A stretch of DNA of 64,000 nt from Pneumocystis sp. 'macacae' (GCA_018127085.1 CM030724.1:186001-250000), one strand, 5' to 3'; shown: positions 1 to 15,673, numbered from the stretch's first letter. Notes: generated by a model from the sequence alone, not told the origin. Translations and numbers: made by a program.

Positions 1-2478
1 AATTCAATTCAGAAGATTCGCCAATATCATTAATTTCTTTTTTATTTATGGAAGAAGTATCATCATTTTTCAATTTTTTTCTTTTATTAATTCTAACAAT
101 TTCTTGCTTCTGATCCTGAGTATTCTGAAACCTAATATCAGAAGAAATTTTCTGTTCAGTCGAAATCTCTTTACTATGATTTATAGGCTTTGCATCATCA
201 TTACTATCGTCAGTTATAACCATACTTTGAGGTGTGTATGTATTTATATTTGATTCACTTAGCTCCTCTCTTGCTATTTCTTGTTCCAAGTCAGGAAGAT
301 GTAAAATTGTATAACCTTTATCATGTGCAGCAAATAAATCCAAAGCCGAATCATTTATAGATACAACATTAAAATTATGTAAAGTCCTTTTTGAAACAAA
401 ACTAAATACACAAAAACTATCGAAAAGAGACCAATTTCTAGAAGAAGTATTAATAGTAGTGTTTTTAGAAACCAAGGATTTAATGTAAGAATCTTGTGCC
501 ATAGATGTATCCAAATCTTTATTATTGTAATGAAACCGATACAAGAATCCAAAATAATCATTAACAATTAAATTTTGTGAATCATTATCATACAAAGCAA
601 CAGAAGAGACCTCAGAATTACTATTTTCACTATTTCCAGTCAAAACAAGCTCCTGAGAGATTAAACCGGTATCTAAATCCAAAAGATATAATTTCTTATT
701 ATTTCTTAAACCAAATATAAGATGTTTGGAAAGAGCATTTGGCTGTTTTGAACCTATGAAGGAAACCCAACACAAAGGTTCATTAGAAACAGCATATGAA
801 AGTGAAGGGGTAGATATAACGAATTTAATGCTATGTTCTATATGTTCATAAACAGTCCATAGTTCAGCGGTTCCGTCTTCATGAATCGTAACAAGAACCC
901 TTCCATCCGGCGAAAACGAAAAATCTTCAATATATTTTTCAGCAACAATAAAACCAATATTAGAATTTGAAAGAGAAATTTCATATCTTTGAAGCTCTTC
1001 AAACCGATCATGACTAAACTTAAAGAAGTATATTCGATTCAGGAGTTTAATAGCAATAATATTTGGTATTGGACAAAATTTAGCTCTTATTTCCGTATTG
1101 GACATAGAATGCTCTCCATTAAATCGAAAAACCATTTTAACACTTTATAAATATTAGAAGAATAGAAGATATTAAAAAATCATACGATTTAGAAGGATTA
1201 TTAAATGATGTTTTCAAAATATTCCATATAACAACTCCACCATTTGAATTTGTACTCATAAGATAAGTAATATTTTGAGGATTTATAGCATATTTAGAGA
1301 ACGATATATCATGTATTTTCGATCCAAGTTGACCCGTTAATAGGATATGAGAGCCATCGTCTTGATTCATAAGACGTAAATTTCCATCTAATAATTCTTT
1401 AATAATCGAAATTAAAACAAAAACCATTACCTTTAGGTATAGCATAAGCAAGATAATTTTTATCAGCATCAATTGTATGGTTGTTTAATGAATCAAATGT
1501 TGCAGTCAATCGAGCAATTTCTGATAATTCGATTTTATCGCAGAACCCTAAATTTTTTGCAAGCGGTATTATTAACCTCATAAAAGGCGCATCTGGAAAA
1601 ACAATCCTTCGAAAACCATGAAACTTTCCGAGCTCATAGTCTTTCTTCAAATTCAATTTTTGAGTCGAAGGATGATCAGAAAGATTTTTTACAGGAACAG
1701 AATCACCCTCAAGCTTAGGAACACCAGACTCGTTCATTCTAGGAGGTGCTTTGAGTATTTTTTTTGGCTTTAAGTCAGACATCCTAGGATTTGTAATAGA
1801 CAACTGGTCAAAGATATTAGTCGCAGTAAACAATGTTTTTGGTGGCTTCTCATTTATCGATAATGCTCCAATAGACGTAGAGGGTGCAGCAGGGGTTGTT
1901 GTAGCTAACGATGAAGGGACAGACGTGCCTGTAGAAGTAGCTAATGATCCTCCACTTACAGGTGCACCCACGCTCCATGTATTGGAAGACACATCGCCAG
2001 TTGAAGAAACTAAAGGTCCCATAGCATTAGAAGGAGGAGCATCAGTCAAAAGAATCGACAGAAGACCATTTTGAGAGGGCGTCATCGACACCGCAGACGA
2101 TGAAGCACCTGGAGATGCAGCAGCAGGAGAAACAACTGCAGACACACTCCTATCTGCATTAGAAGCAATTATCGCACTAGAAACACTCGTGGGACGTTCA
2201 GATGCAGACACAGAACGCTCTTTCTTAACCACATCCTTCAATAAACCCTCATTTTTCGATTCAATAAAATTCGAGATATATTCCGACTGAAAAGACGGTT
2301 TAAGAGACAGAGACCCAGTCTTATCAAGCGTATCACCAGGTTTTCCAATTAATATTGATAAAAAATTACTCTGAACATCACTAATTCCTTTTGATGACCC
2401 TACCGATCCCTGATTATTTCGCTCTTTTGGGCACTGATTAGGCCGTAAAAGATCCAATAAAGAACGACTTGCATCCAT
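1..2478 (-). CDS. Edc4/Pdc1-like mRNA-decapping scaffold, WD40 protein (3' part beyond window)
   Basis: Start is the ATG at 2476-2478 (MDASRSLLDLLRPNQ). Exon 1 holds a long Ser/Thr/Ala-rich low-complexity stretch, then a conserved block beginning near 1700 (LGKFHGFRRIVFPDAP, MRLIIPLAKNLGF). Two introns of about 43 nt follow (near 1390-1432 and 1127-1170), and a third exon stays open to the window edge. WD40-type segments are visible: MSTNSNGGVVIWNI and FSPDGRVLVTIHEDGTAELW. In the family (human EDC4/Ge-1, fission yeast Pdc1) the WD40 domain and a C-terminal alpha-helical domain scaffold Dcp2 in cytoplasmic P-bodies. The C-terminal part is not in the window. The disordered N-terminus with a short conserved start fits a docking region, which is inference. 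Another large WD40 protein remains possible. Confidence 0.6.
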
Positions 2479-4579
2479 CAAATGAAGAAAATGTTTTGCA
2501 AAGGTTCAATCTCTTTATTCTTTTATAAACCTTCTTAAAAAATATCTCTTTTTTACGAACGTTGAGACGGACGTTAATCGTAGTAGATGAAATCAACCAA
2601 TTGTCACGTGACAAAGGGACACCAGACACAGCACCGAACGCGTCATATCACGTGACCAGAATCAAACGAGACGTCAGAGACATCAGAAAACAAAAAAATC
2701 AAAGTTTTTCAAAATAAATCAAGTGATAATAAAAAAAAATAGAAAAGAAAAAAAAGAGAAAATAAAGAAAATGTATTGTTTATGTCATTTTTTGCCATTT
2801 TTATTTGTTCCAACAGCAGCATCACCGTATTTTTTAACGATTTTTCTTGTATCACTTTCGTTATTACATCGACCATGGTAAGCTCATTAATAAATAAGGA
2901 GGACCTGACAAAAAATAGCATTTACTGTTCATTAATATTAATTACATTATTTAGTACAGCATGTTACTGGAGAGATAGCTGCTTTCTTGACTTTAGCGAT
3001 CGACAGCTGTTTCAACCACGAATTTTAAATACACAAAATACAAATATATTGGGGTTTAGTAGATTTTTTCGACTCAGAGAAATATTGAAACGCAAAGAAT
3101 GGCACCAATCACTCATAGGAGTTACAGTCCGTCTATAAGGATGGAAAAGTGAGCAAAAACAATGACGGATGATAATATTATTGGGTCTATGAAAATAGTA
3201 TTTTTTTAAAAGATACAACATGGAAACTGGAAAATTTTACTTGATATTCTCAAAAAATAGCAAAAAAATCTCAAATACAATATCAATTTTTATTATTCAT
3301 TTTATTTTTCAACTAGATTAAATTAAACGTATGAAAATAAAGCAAATACATTTTCAGCAACTAAAACAACTTTTCTCTATGGATATGCAAAGTAATACTC
3401 TCTAGAATTCTACGCTTCAATTTAATCCTTTAACTACAATTTCATTTTTATATTATATATCACTGACAGGTTAAATATGCAATATTTTTTTACAAACATT
3501 ATATTCATTAACAAAGCATTTTTCAAACAAAATACTTATTTTTCTTTGGAAGAATGCTAATGTTAACATAAACTTTTAAAAAGCCTTAAAATTATATAAC
3601 AATAAATAACAAAATCTTAAAAGACCTTTTCAAAATAAAGATCAAAAGATATACAAGAAAAGTGTTAAGTATATATTAAGATTACTTAAAAACAATAAAT
3701 AAACTATATTTTCAATCAATATAACAATCATAACATTATTTTTAACCATAACTATGAATTAATGCCTATTCAATCGAATGTATACTATAATAATAGAGTA
3801 ACATTCGTATCTTTATTTTGTTTGTAATGTAGAAGGCCCTCAAAAATAGTACATATAATTAAACATTGTAATACAAAATATACATGGTATCACAAAGACT
3901 CAAAAACTCTTTTTATAATAACCAATATATTTTATATCTAGACTCGCGATCTATTAGCTCTCAGCTAATAATATTTATACAATAGATAATCGATTATATA
4001 ATAGAAAAAAACAAATTAGCATCATTCTGGTCTACAAAATGATTTTATATAAGAACATATTTTACATAAAATGAGAAATTTCAATTAATTCCCCAATAAT
4101 CTTTTACTTTTTATATATTATGTCTTATTTTAAAATTACAAACGTCATATCATAAATAAATTACCATTTTCAAAAGAACTTATCCACTAACATAACTAAA
4201 AACATATCTACATAAACATTTTATAAAAATTTAGCACTCCAAATACTATAAATAACAGAAAAATGTTTTTAAAATCTTCTAATCCCTTACTAGAACTCAC
4301 TATTCTTAATCAAAGATATTTATATTTATAATTGAATCATATAGATCTTACAAATTTAGAAAAAATATCCAATATAGATAACAAGGAATACAAAAAGACA
4401 AATATCAATACATTTATACAATTCCTAATACTTTATATTCAATATAAAGGAAAACATGATCATATCTTTTTTTGATTTCGACGATCAAAATATTCTACAA
4501 GCATAATTTCAAAAAAACTAAAATCAACAAATAATAGTGTTTTAAATTTTTATAAAACATAACACTACGAAAATATCTG
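2479..4579. other. Long AT-rich intergenic region between two divergent genes
   Basis: About 2.1 kb separate the Edc4-like start (-) and the Pmt2 start (+). Apart from the promoter-like sites at 2600-2660 I find no conserved coding segment. Short open frames around 2709-3220 on both strands have no recognisable family and are split by stops. From 3240 to 4570 the sequence is almost pure AT with poly-A and poly-T runs. I tested by eye for tRNA (T-loop GGTTCGA), snRNA and box C/D signatures and found none convincing. It is unusually long for a window in which most gaps are under 500 bases. Confidence 0.5.
2600..2660. promoter_or_regulatory. Two CACGTG E-boxes flanking an ACGCGT site
   Basis: CACGTG occurs at 2605-2610 (context GTCACGTGAC) and at 2649-2654 (context ATCACGTGACC), with ACGCGT (MluI cell-cycle-box core) at 2638-2643. 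They lie 125-180 bases upstream of the Edc4-like start. In fungi CACGTG is the core for bHLH factors such as Cbf1 and Pho4, often as TCACGTGA, and ACGCGT is bound by MBF. Function here is inferred from motif and position only. Confidence 0.45.
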
Positions 4580-7324
4580 ATGTCAGCATATTCAACAAGT
4601 ATATTTAAAGAATCACTTCGAAGACGACAAGAAAGTAATGATTCAAATAAATTATCACAAAATATAGAACAAGAATTGCTAGAGCAAGATGATAGAAAAA
4701 AGGATTTTGCAAAGAAAAAAAAAAATTTAATAAAAGTAAGGCCAATTGGAAAAAATCATATATCAACAAAATGATTTTAGGAAGAAATTTCGAAATATAT
4801 AACTCTCATTCTAATTCCAATTATTTTATTTGCATTAGCCTTATTTACAAGATTATATCGCATTTCATACTCAGATCGTGTAGTTTGGGATGAAGCACAG
4901 TGAGTTTACACTTAAAATATATTAAGACAAGGTTCTTAACAATATTTCTTTAAGTTTTGGAAAATTTTCATCTTATTATGTCAAAAGAGAATTTTATTTC
5001 GATGTATATAAACAATTATAGATATGGACAATATATTTTTTCTAATTTTTTACTTTCAGGTTCATCCTCCTCTTGGCAAAACACTAATTGGATTATCGGG
5101 TTATTTGTCTGGTCACAATGGAACATTCATATTTGAAAGTGGCACAAAATATCCAGAACCTGTCAATTATCGGTTTATGCGCACATTTTGTGCAATATTT
5201 GGAGCGTTATGCATACCTTTGGCATATTTTACAGCAATTGAATTAAATTATTCTTTTTATTCTGCATTTCTTGTAGGATTAATGGTCTTATTCGGTAAAT
5301 AGCATCCTTTGAGCTCTTCATAACTTATATATATAAGATAACTCTCTTGCAACAATTAGTAGATTTATTCTTTTAGATAGTATGTTGCTCTTCTTTTCTA
5401 TGACTACAATTTATAGTTTATTTAAATTTCATTCTTATCGTCACAAACCATTCTCATATCGATGGCACAAGTGGCTTTTTATAACAGGTGTATCCATTGG
5501 ATGCGTTTGTAGCGTTAAATGGGTCGGTATTTTTATAACAATTTTATGTGGTTTATATACAATTAACGATCTTTGGATCAAATTTGGAGATTATAAAATG
5601 CCAAAGGTAAGAACAACTATAAATACTCAATTATCCTTCTAATCTTTAGATGACATACTTAAGACATTGGATTACTCGTGTTATAGCTTTAATTATTATT
5701 CCATTTTTATTTTACGCATTAACTTTTTGGACTCATTTCGGAATTTTAAATAAATCAGGTACAGGTGATGCACAAATGAGTTCTTTATTTCAGGCAAATC
5801 TCGAGGGAACTGATATTAAAAAAAGTCCTATTTATATTGCATATGGTTCTAAAGTAACCATAAAGAATATGGCATATGCAGGAGGGTTACTTCATTCACA
5901 TATTCAGACATTTCCAGAAGGCTCTACCCAGCAACAAGTTACTTGTTATCATCACAGAGATGGCAATAACGACTGGTATATTCATCCTATTCATGGAATA
6001 AAACCAGTATCTAACGAAGATCCCATACAATATTTACAAAATAAAGATGCTCTTCGTTTAATTCATAAATCTACAGGATGCAACCTTCATAGTCATAATA
6101 TTCCAGCACCCATTACCAAAAAGAATAGTGAAGTTTCATGTTATGGCAATCTTACCATAGGTGATACTAATGACCATTGGGTAATAGAAGTTATCAAAGA
6201 TCCCAATCCACAAGATACTCGTATCAAAACTATAAAAACTGCCTTTCGACTTCGACATGTACCTCTTAATTGCTATTTAAGAGCATCACGCACTCATTTA
6301 CCTCAATGGGGATTTAAGCAGATTGAAGTTACTTGTGATAAATCAAATAATTCTAAAGATTACTTTACACATTGGAATATTGAACACCATTGGAATGATC
6401 GATGTAAAAAAAAATAAAAATAATTTGTTATTTTCTAACTTAAGTCAGTACCTGTAGGCAACGCTGATTTCTATAAACCTTCCTTTTGGAACGATTTTAT
6501 CCATGCCAATATAGGCATGATGAATACAAACAATGCGCTTGTTCCTGAAAAAGGAAAAAAAGACGAATTAGCATCACATGCATGGCAATGGCCTACAGCT
6601 ATAGTTGGTATTCGAATGTGTTCTTGGGATGACCAAGGTTTATATCAGTTTATATCTCTAGAAATGAATTTAAGAAACTAACTATACATAGTCGTCAAAT
6701 TTTACATGCTTGGGAATCCAATTGTTTACTGGATATCTACTACATCTATCCTTATCTTTTTTATACTTGCGATGTTTTATGCTGTTCGTTGGAAACGACA
6801 TTATATCGATTTCACCCCAGGTATATTCAAAGACCTACAATTATTGATAGTTCTTATAAAAATTCTAGATACATTTGATCATTTTTACTATTCTGGGATT
6901 TATCCTGTGTTGGGATGGGCACTTTATTATCTTCCATTTTTTATTATGAAAAGGTATTTACACATACTTTATAATATTACTGACTATTTTCAGAGTTTTA
7001 TATTTGCATCATTATTGTATGCCAAATAATCTATATTTTTTCATTTTCTAATATGTAGTTCCTGCACTTCTTTTTGCGATTTTAACAACAGGTTTCATTT
7101 TTGATCATTTTACCCGATCTACATCAACAATTGTACGAAGTATCATTTTTTCCGTCACATACATAGTTATTGTCGCAACATTTATCCACTTCAAAGTCTG
7201 ATTTTTCATAAAAATATATTTATTCTCCTAATTTTATCAATAGGATATTACGTTTGGCATGTTAGGACCATCTACTCAATGGGCTCATTTACAATGGCTT
7301 TCCTCCTGGAAGATTAGCAATTAA
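4580..7324 (+). CDS. PMT2: Dolichyl-phosphate-mannose protein mannosyltransferase, PMT2 family
   Basis: An ER membrane enzyme that transfers mannose from dolichyl-phosphate-mannose to Ser/Thr of secretory proteins. About ten exons; those placed include 4580-4735, 4781-4899, 4955-5003, 5060-5294, 5338-5606, 5650-6403, 6449-6637 and from 6692 onward, with introns of 43-56 nt. After a charged cytosolic N-terminus and a first membrane helix comes the catalytic Asp-Glu (VVWDEAHFGKF), then [18 protein letters not shown] repeats fill the luminal loop ([35 protein letters not shown]). The tail has several helices and ends [14 protein letters not shown]. Exon 5 must start at 5338, because [15 protein letters not shown] is needed to complete the conserved block. 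The PMT2 rather than PMT1/PMT4 call rests on the [10 protein letters not shown] and loop sequences. No sign of damage. Confidence 0.88.
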
Positions 7325-7836
7325 AGGCTAAAACGAGAATGAAGAGTATATTTCTAACAAGTAGTGGAACACAAACAAATAGCATCTCACTAATAATTAA
7401 ACAAAAATATATCAAAAATACAGCCAGTAGGTCTTTAACACTATTAAAAAATATTCATCATTCAACGCTCTCCAAAGCCTCATGATATTCTCACTCATTC
7501 TTTATCAAGATTTTTCCCATATTCTTTCAACTTATCTCCAAGTTATCAATTTTATCTTAAAGTTTTTTATAACAACCTTTTTATAGACCAAAAACATAAC
7601 CTGTCCTAGATCAACATCTTTCTAGATCCATATATTCCATCGACTCGTCACTACTATACTTAATTGTACTTTCTTATTTGCATTTATCCACTTTAATGTC
7701 TTTCCGTCTCGACATCGATATTGATTTTACGAAAATCAGTAGACAGAATGCCTCCTGTTAATTCAAAAAAAAACCCATATATAAATGATTTCGTAAAATT
7801 CCTGTGAGAATAATATTATATAAATAAAGTTTTTAT
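7325..7836. other. Intergenic, AT-rich
   Basis: 512 bases between two genes on the same strand; it should hold the PMT2 3' UTR and the promoter of the aminopeptidase. No open frame, structural RNA or distinct repeat was recognised. Confidence 0.4.
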
Positions 7837-9792
7837 ATGTATCTAATGATTTTCAATAGAAATAGTTCACCTACACCATTTCATGTTGTCAATACAGTCA
7901 GCAAATATTTATCTTACTCAGGATTTAATGAATTGAAAGAATCTGAATGCTGGGAAAGAGACATTGAGATTGAAAATAAGTATTATATTACACGGAATAG
8001 TACTTCAATTATTGCTTTTAGTATTGGTATACTTTTTTAGTTAAAAGATAAGCCTGATAATTTTTAAGGCAAGGATTGGAAACCAGGGAATCCAATAGCT
8101 CTTTCAGGTGCACATGTAGATTCGCCGTCATTAAAGTACTATGATATTTTCTTTTTCACTTTAACAAGTTTATTTTAGAATTAAACCAGTTTCTAAAAAA
8201 ATGTCAGAAGGATACATTCAAGTTGGCATTGAAACATATGGGGGAGGAATATGGCACTCATGGTTTGATAGAGACCTTGGTTTAGCAGGTCGTGTCATAT
8301 TTCAGGGGAAAGATGGAAATATTAGGGATCATTTAATTGACATTCAAAGACCACGTAAGTTTTACTCGTAATCAGCCACTGCAATTTTATGCAGACTAAT
8401 TCATCTTGAAAAACTATACTCAGTCTGATAGTAATGCGTATTTCCACGCTTGCAATCCATCTTGATCGTGAGGTTAATCAAAAATTTGAATTCAACAAAG
8501 AAACACAATTACTACCAATTATGGGATTAGAATCGTCAAGAAAACAATCAAAAGACCAAGAAGATATAACTAATACAACCTTAAGACATCATTGCGAACT
8601 TCTCGATTTAATTGCCCGAGAATTAAATATCGAAAGTAAAAAAAAAACTTTTTTACTCCAATAAATGATTTTCTAGGACATCAAATTATAGATATTGATT
8701 TAATACTGAAAGATGTGCAGCCTGCTTGTATTGGTAAAATATTTTTTTTTACTGCTCTTGAATTAAATTTTATAGGTGGAATCAACGAAGAATTTATTTT
8801 TTCTGGGAGACTTGATGACCAAGTAAATACAATGTTCTAAGAACAATCCAATTATTAAAGAGTATATTAGGCAATGTGTTATTCTATTCTTCAAGGTTTT
8901 CTTGAAAGTTTTGAATCAAGGAAAAACTCAGAATCTGACTCCATTATCAGATTAATGGTTTTGTTTGATCATGAAGAAGTTGGTTCTGTAAGTGCTCATG
9001 GTGCAGAATCAACCTTTTTACCATCAGTGTATGATAAAAACAGCATTCTCAACATCTTTAACAAGTCACTATAGCATAAAAAGACTCTTTAATTCCAAAT
9101 TAACACAGAAATATGATAATTTAATAAGTTTTGAACAAACAATATCTAAAAGCTTACTAATGTCTGCGGATATGGGTATCACTTTAATCCCATCTTTTTA
9201 TTTATCTACTAAATACGATAGGACATGCAATTCATCCAAATGTAAACATAAATGAATTTCATTATTCATTTTGACATATAAAATAGTATTCTTCCAAACA
9301 CGAATCTAACCATAAACCTAAGTTGAATCATGTAATACAATTGATTTGGTTTTATAATATCTAAGAAATTTTCTATAGGGACTTGTATTAAAAATTAATT
9401 CTAATCAACGTTATGCAACAAGTTCTCCAGGAATAGTATTCGCACTTGAAGTTGCTAAAAAAGCTCATGTAAATCTTCAGTGTAAATTTCATCCCTTTTT
9501 TTATTTATAACATTATGTATAGTCTTTGTAAATGCAAATACTATGCCTTCAGGAAGCACAATTGGGCCTTTATTAAGCGCATCTCTCGGAATCAGAACAG
9601 TTGATATCGGAATTCCGCAACTATCAATGCATTCTATTCGAGAAATGGTAAATATTATCATTTTATCTAGTAATCCTTTTATAATAATGATTTTTATAGG
9701 CGGGCATAGATGATATTAGTAGTTCTATTCTTTTTTTCAAAAGTTACTATGAAAATTACTCAGTTATACAAAGAACAATGATGATTGATTAA
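7837..9792 (+). CDS. Aspartyl aminopeptidase, M18 metallopeptidase
   Basis: Cytosolic zinc aminopeptidase of the DNPEP/yeast Ape4 family, releasing N-terminal Asp or Glu from peptides. The start at 7837 gives [19 protein letters not shown]; the ATG at 7846 is an alternative. Landmarks in order: the N-terminal helix block [13 protein letters not shown]; the zinc-ligand segment [13 protein letters not shown] near 8100; [20 protein letters not shown] near 8225; GRLDDQ near 8810; the catalytic and metal-binding [17 protein letters not shown] near 8965; and a C-terminal [18 protein letters not shown] ending at 9792. At least eight introns of about 40-55 nt interrupt it; I did not resolve every junction in the 9070-9660 part. 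The histidine, aspartate and Glu-Glu signature residues are present, so an active enzyme is expected. Confidence 0.85.
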
Positions 9793-10173
9793 GGTATATG
9801 TAAGAAATACATTAATCATATTTTGTTTTTTATACAAAAACGTTGCTTTTAATTATATATTTTAACGTCTAAATACACATTACATCAATATTATTAAATC
9901 TAACATCACAAATACAAAATCCCATATTTCGGAGCTTTATATATTTTAAAATAAAATTCTTTTCATAAATACATAAGATTCCAAAATAAATGCCTCATTA
10001 ATCCTTTATAAATGGATCATAATATATCTTTCAAGATATCTGGCATAACAATTAAATCCAGCCAAAGACAAATACAGTTGCCTCTAATTCATCAACTTCA
10101 TAAACTATTATCAGTCCAAAAAGATTCGAAGCAAAAAGAATGAACAAAAATAAATCTGAAAACACTAAAGCTA
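9793..10173. other. Convergent 3' intergenic region
   Basis: 381 bases between the 3' ends of the aminopeptidase (+) and the Seb1-like gene (-). Very AT-rich, presumably both 3' UTRs and poly(A) signals. Nothing else recognised. Confidence 0.4.
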
Positions 10174-13100
10174 CTACTGTAATGTTTTATATGCAGTATT
10201 CTCCTGAATAGCACCCACCCATGGCGAAACAAGTGTAGATGGAGGTTTTGAAGTATTCTCCTGTATTGGATGGGAATTTTGTTGCTTCTGATTCGTATTA
10301 TTTTTTTTATGCTCACCACGTCCTGATGACTGGCGTCTACCTACAACTTTCGAATTAACAACTGTCCCAATTTCAATATCAGGCTCCTCCATAACAAACC
10401 CCCCTTCAAGTGGCTGTCCACCAGTTCCACCCCATTCAGCAAATATACACCACCGGCGATCCGCCTCTGTTAACCGCTTTATTGGAATCATACTCACACC
10501 TGTTGTATAATTGCTACAATCTCTAGGTCCAAAACCAACTCCCCATTTTGTCTATATTAAATTAATACAGACTCTATATTATCTCGAAAATATACTCTAA
10601 TGATTGTATCATCATGAACAAACATTTCCATACCAGCACGCGCTGCTTCTGCATCCTTACGTCTATACATCTTAATAAACGCATGCCGAGCAGTGTGATT
10701 AACAATACAACTTTGAATATCTCCATAAGGAGAAAACATACGCCGTAAGTCTTCTTGAGAAATGCTGCAAATGGTAAAAACGAATGCAAAATGCATCATA
10801 ATATACCTTTGTGAAACGCCCCCAATGAATAAAGTTCTGCTTAAAACTATAAAACATGAGCCAAAACAGAAATTAAAAATGATCCAACAGATCCAAATGA
10901 CCTGTTGCAATCGAATGTTACACACCCTTAATTGAATCCTCAGGAACTGACGAGTCCCGGATGTAGTACTTCAAAGAGTTAGATGGTTGAGTTGAAGCAT
11001 GTGAAGGTTCAGAAGAGGATGATGTATTATCGACTAAAGTACGATCATAAGAACCCGCATGTACAGAACGTGATACAGCAGTAACAGGATACATTCTCGC
11101 AGAAGGAGGACTTGCACTACGTTCATTAGGCTGCCGAAGAGCCGACTTAGGCCTCCCACGATCTTCTGAAGGCCGAGAAGACCTTGATAATGGCTCTCTT
11201 GAATCCTTTCGTCTCAACGATTGCGGCCGACCAGAAATATGCACATCAGGAGATAATCCACTTGATATTCCTCCAGACACATTTCCTTGAGTATTCGTTA
11301 CTCCTGAACGCTGAACAGATATTCCACCATGTTGAGTAAGTGTTGATGAATGATGTGTTGAAACAGAATTCTGTAATATAGTTGAATGTTGAAATACTGA
11401 AGACGTATCTGCAGCTCGTTGAGTAGTATCAAGCGACTGTAACGTATGTAACGCAGACTGTGTACTTCCAAGCATTGTCTGAGTACTATTAAATACAGGT
11501 AGTGTCGGTAAAGTCTCACTAGATGGTTGTGACTGTATATTTTGAATAATTGATTGAATTTGAGCAGCAGAAACACCTTTCTGTGTAAGCAACTGAAGCA
11601 AAGCCATTTGCTGCGCTTGCAACACGTCCGGTGACTGTTGAGGAAAAGAGACAGAACCAGTAGGAGTTGGCGCATGGGAATCTAGTGTTTGAGCAGACGA
11701 AACAGAAAAATATGCATTCGTACGAGGATCCGCAGAAGACAAAGAAGCTCCTGAAGTTGTACTCAAAGAACCCACGGAATCCTGAGTCATAGATATATCC
11801 GAAAAACTGCTCAAATTTCTCGAAACCCTAGAAGTATCATTGATACCTAACGTTTGCAACGGCACCTGTTGTAACATCTGTTGTCCTTTTTGCGCCTGTT
11901 GAGCCATCAACGCTAAGGCTTGCAATACTGCTGGAACAGCAGGCCCTGTTGACGTGCCTATATCTCCTGAAGCACCCGGAAATGACCCTGTTTGTGTCAC
12001 CTGACTTGCTGCAGGCTCTGTTTGACCTGTTACAGAACCAATTGACCCCGAAGAAGCTGTGAGAGTTATATGTGCCCCTGAAGACGCAGACAAAGTATCT
12101 CCTAAACCTATCTGCGGTGTACTCAACAACTCCTCTGAAAAGTGTGCAGTCCGAAGTCGTAGTAACAATCCTGCAGGAAACGTAGCAGCTTTTTCCCATA
12201 TGTTCACAAGCTTCAAAACCTTTTCCCGATGTTCCACAGGTGCATAAAGCATCATATCATTCATCAAGCTCTCTAAAAGCTGTGTTAACTGCTGAAGACC
12301 CCCTGCAAACGTCCCATCTTCAGGTATATCAGTATCTCCCCGAGACAAATCCTGATATGCGCGTGCAACCGAATCCAAAACATAAAGAACACCAAGTTTA
12401 TGTGTCCCAGGTGTTTTTTTAAAGTGTTTATAAAGAAGCATTGCCATTTTCCCACTATCCTGAAAATGTAAGATAAAAATAAAAAAGCAGCCACAGCAAG
12501 GACCAAAAAGCAGAGCACTATAAAAAACAGAAAATAGACCACCAAAACATATAGTGCACATATAATGTGTATAGAACATGCATACAATAAACATAGAATA
12601 CGTATACAAAACGAATGTAACAAAACTATAATGCACATGCAATGCATATACAGCAATGCATGTATTCCGTCAATAAACAGTATACACTTTCAATCATATC
12701 TCATAAACCACATAAAACCAAAAATCGAAATGCATACAACCCAGTAGATCCACATAAAAATATCCAATATAGAGTCTAGATGCTTCCATTCTGCACAAAT
12801 GCATAAATATTGCACATAGTAAATATATAGCTAATTTTGCAGAATATCTCCTTTATACTTAAAGTATCCAATTAATATTCCAACACATGTGACTCAAAAT
12901 TCCATTGAATATACTCGAAACCTCTGCACATATACCTGGAATTAAGACACACACAACTAAGATAATGACGACTTCTGTCCCTTGTTATACACTCCTCACA
13001 TTTTTACTTCCTTCGCCACCACTCTACAGTCTTGCTGTGCTTAAAACAAAATAACAACTTACCTTAACATTCTGAACAGCGATCTGTGTAAGCCGTTGGA

Positions 13101-13209
13101 CCTTAGAACCTGAAACACCCGGAGGACGCGCCTGCCAAAGACCTTGCAAAATACCCTCAAACGTCTCCATCCGATGAGCTCCCGTCATGCCCGCGCGCAC
13201 ACAATGCAT
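10174..13209 (-). CDS. Seb1/Nrd1-type RNA-binding termination factor (CID + RRM)
   Basis: Couples Pol II CTD to RNA 3'-end formation. Five exons: 13063-13209, 10926-12459, a 40-nt exon ending at about 10845, an exon ending at 10596, and 10174-10551. The CTD-interaction domain is split by the first intron: ARPPGVSGSKVQRLTQIAV, then MAMLLYKHFKKTPGTHKLG and VLYVLDSVARAYQDL. About 350 residues of Gln/Ser/Thr-rich linker follow, then the RRM (SRTLFIGGV, LRRMFSPYGDIQSC, HAFIKMYRRKDA) and the diagnostic TKWGVGFGPRDCSNY and MIPIKRLTEADRRW blocks shared by Nrd1, Seb1 and SCAF4/8. Start 13209 is the first Met; Mets at 13188 and 13170 are possible. Total about 750 residues. A 603-nt first intron is more than ten times the usual size here. 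Confidence 0.88.
12460..13062 (-). other. Exceptionally long intron (603 nt) in the Seb1-like gene
   Basis: The donor is AAG|GTAAGT at 13062 and the acceptor CATTTTCAG|GATAG at 12460. The flanking exons join in frame inside one CTD-interaction domain, so no coding exon is missing. Neighbouring introns are 44 and 79 nt. The sense strand is rich in TGTA/GTATA and TGCAT words (for example around 12560-12660). Seb1-family proteins bind GUA-containing RNA, so self-regulation is conceivable; this is inference. I saw no snoRNA or other nested gene. Confidence 0.7.
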
Positions 13210-13311
13210 TTAAAGGACACGTATGTGCACACGAGCATCAAAAAAACCTCTAGTCCTCTAAACGATCATATAATAAAATAAATATAAATCTCTAAAAAAT
13301 ACACAAAAAAG

Positions 13312-15673
<2,362 letters not shown>

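Noticed and set aside
2709..3221. Small genes on either strand upstream of the Edc4-like gene
   Set aside because: Open frames are short, hydrophobic because of AT content, overlap each other in antisense and show no conserved segment.
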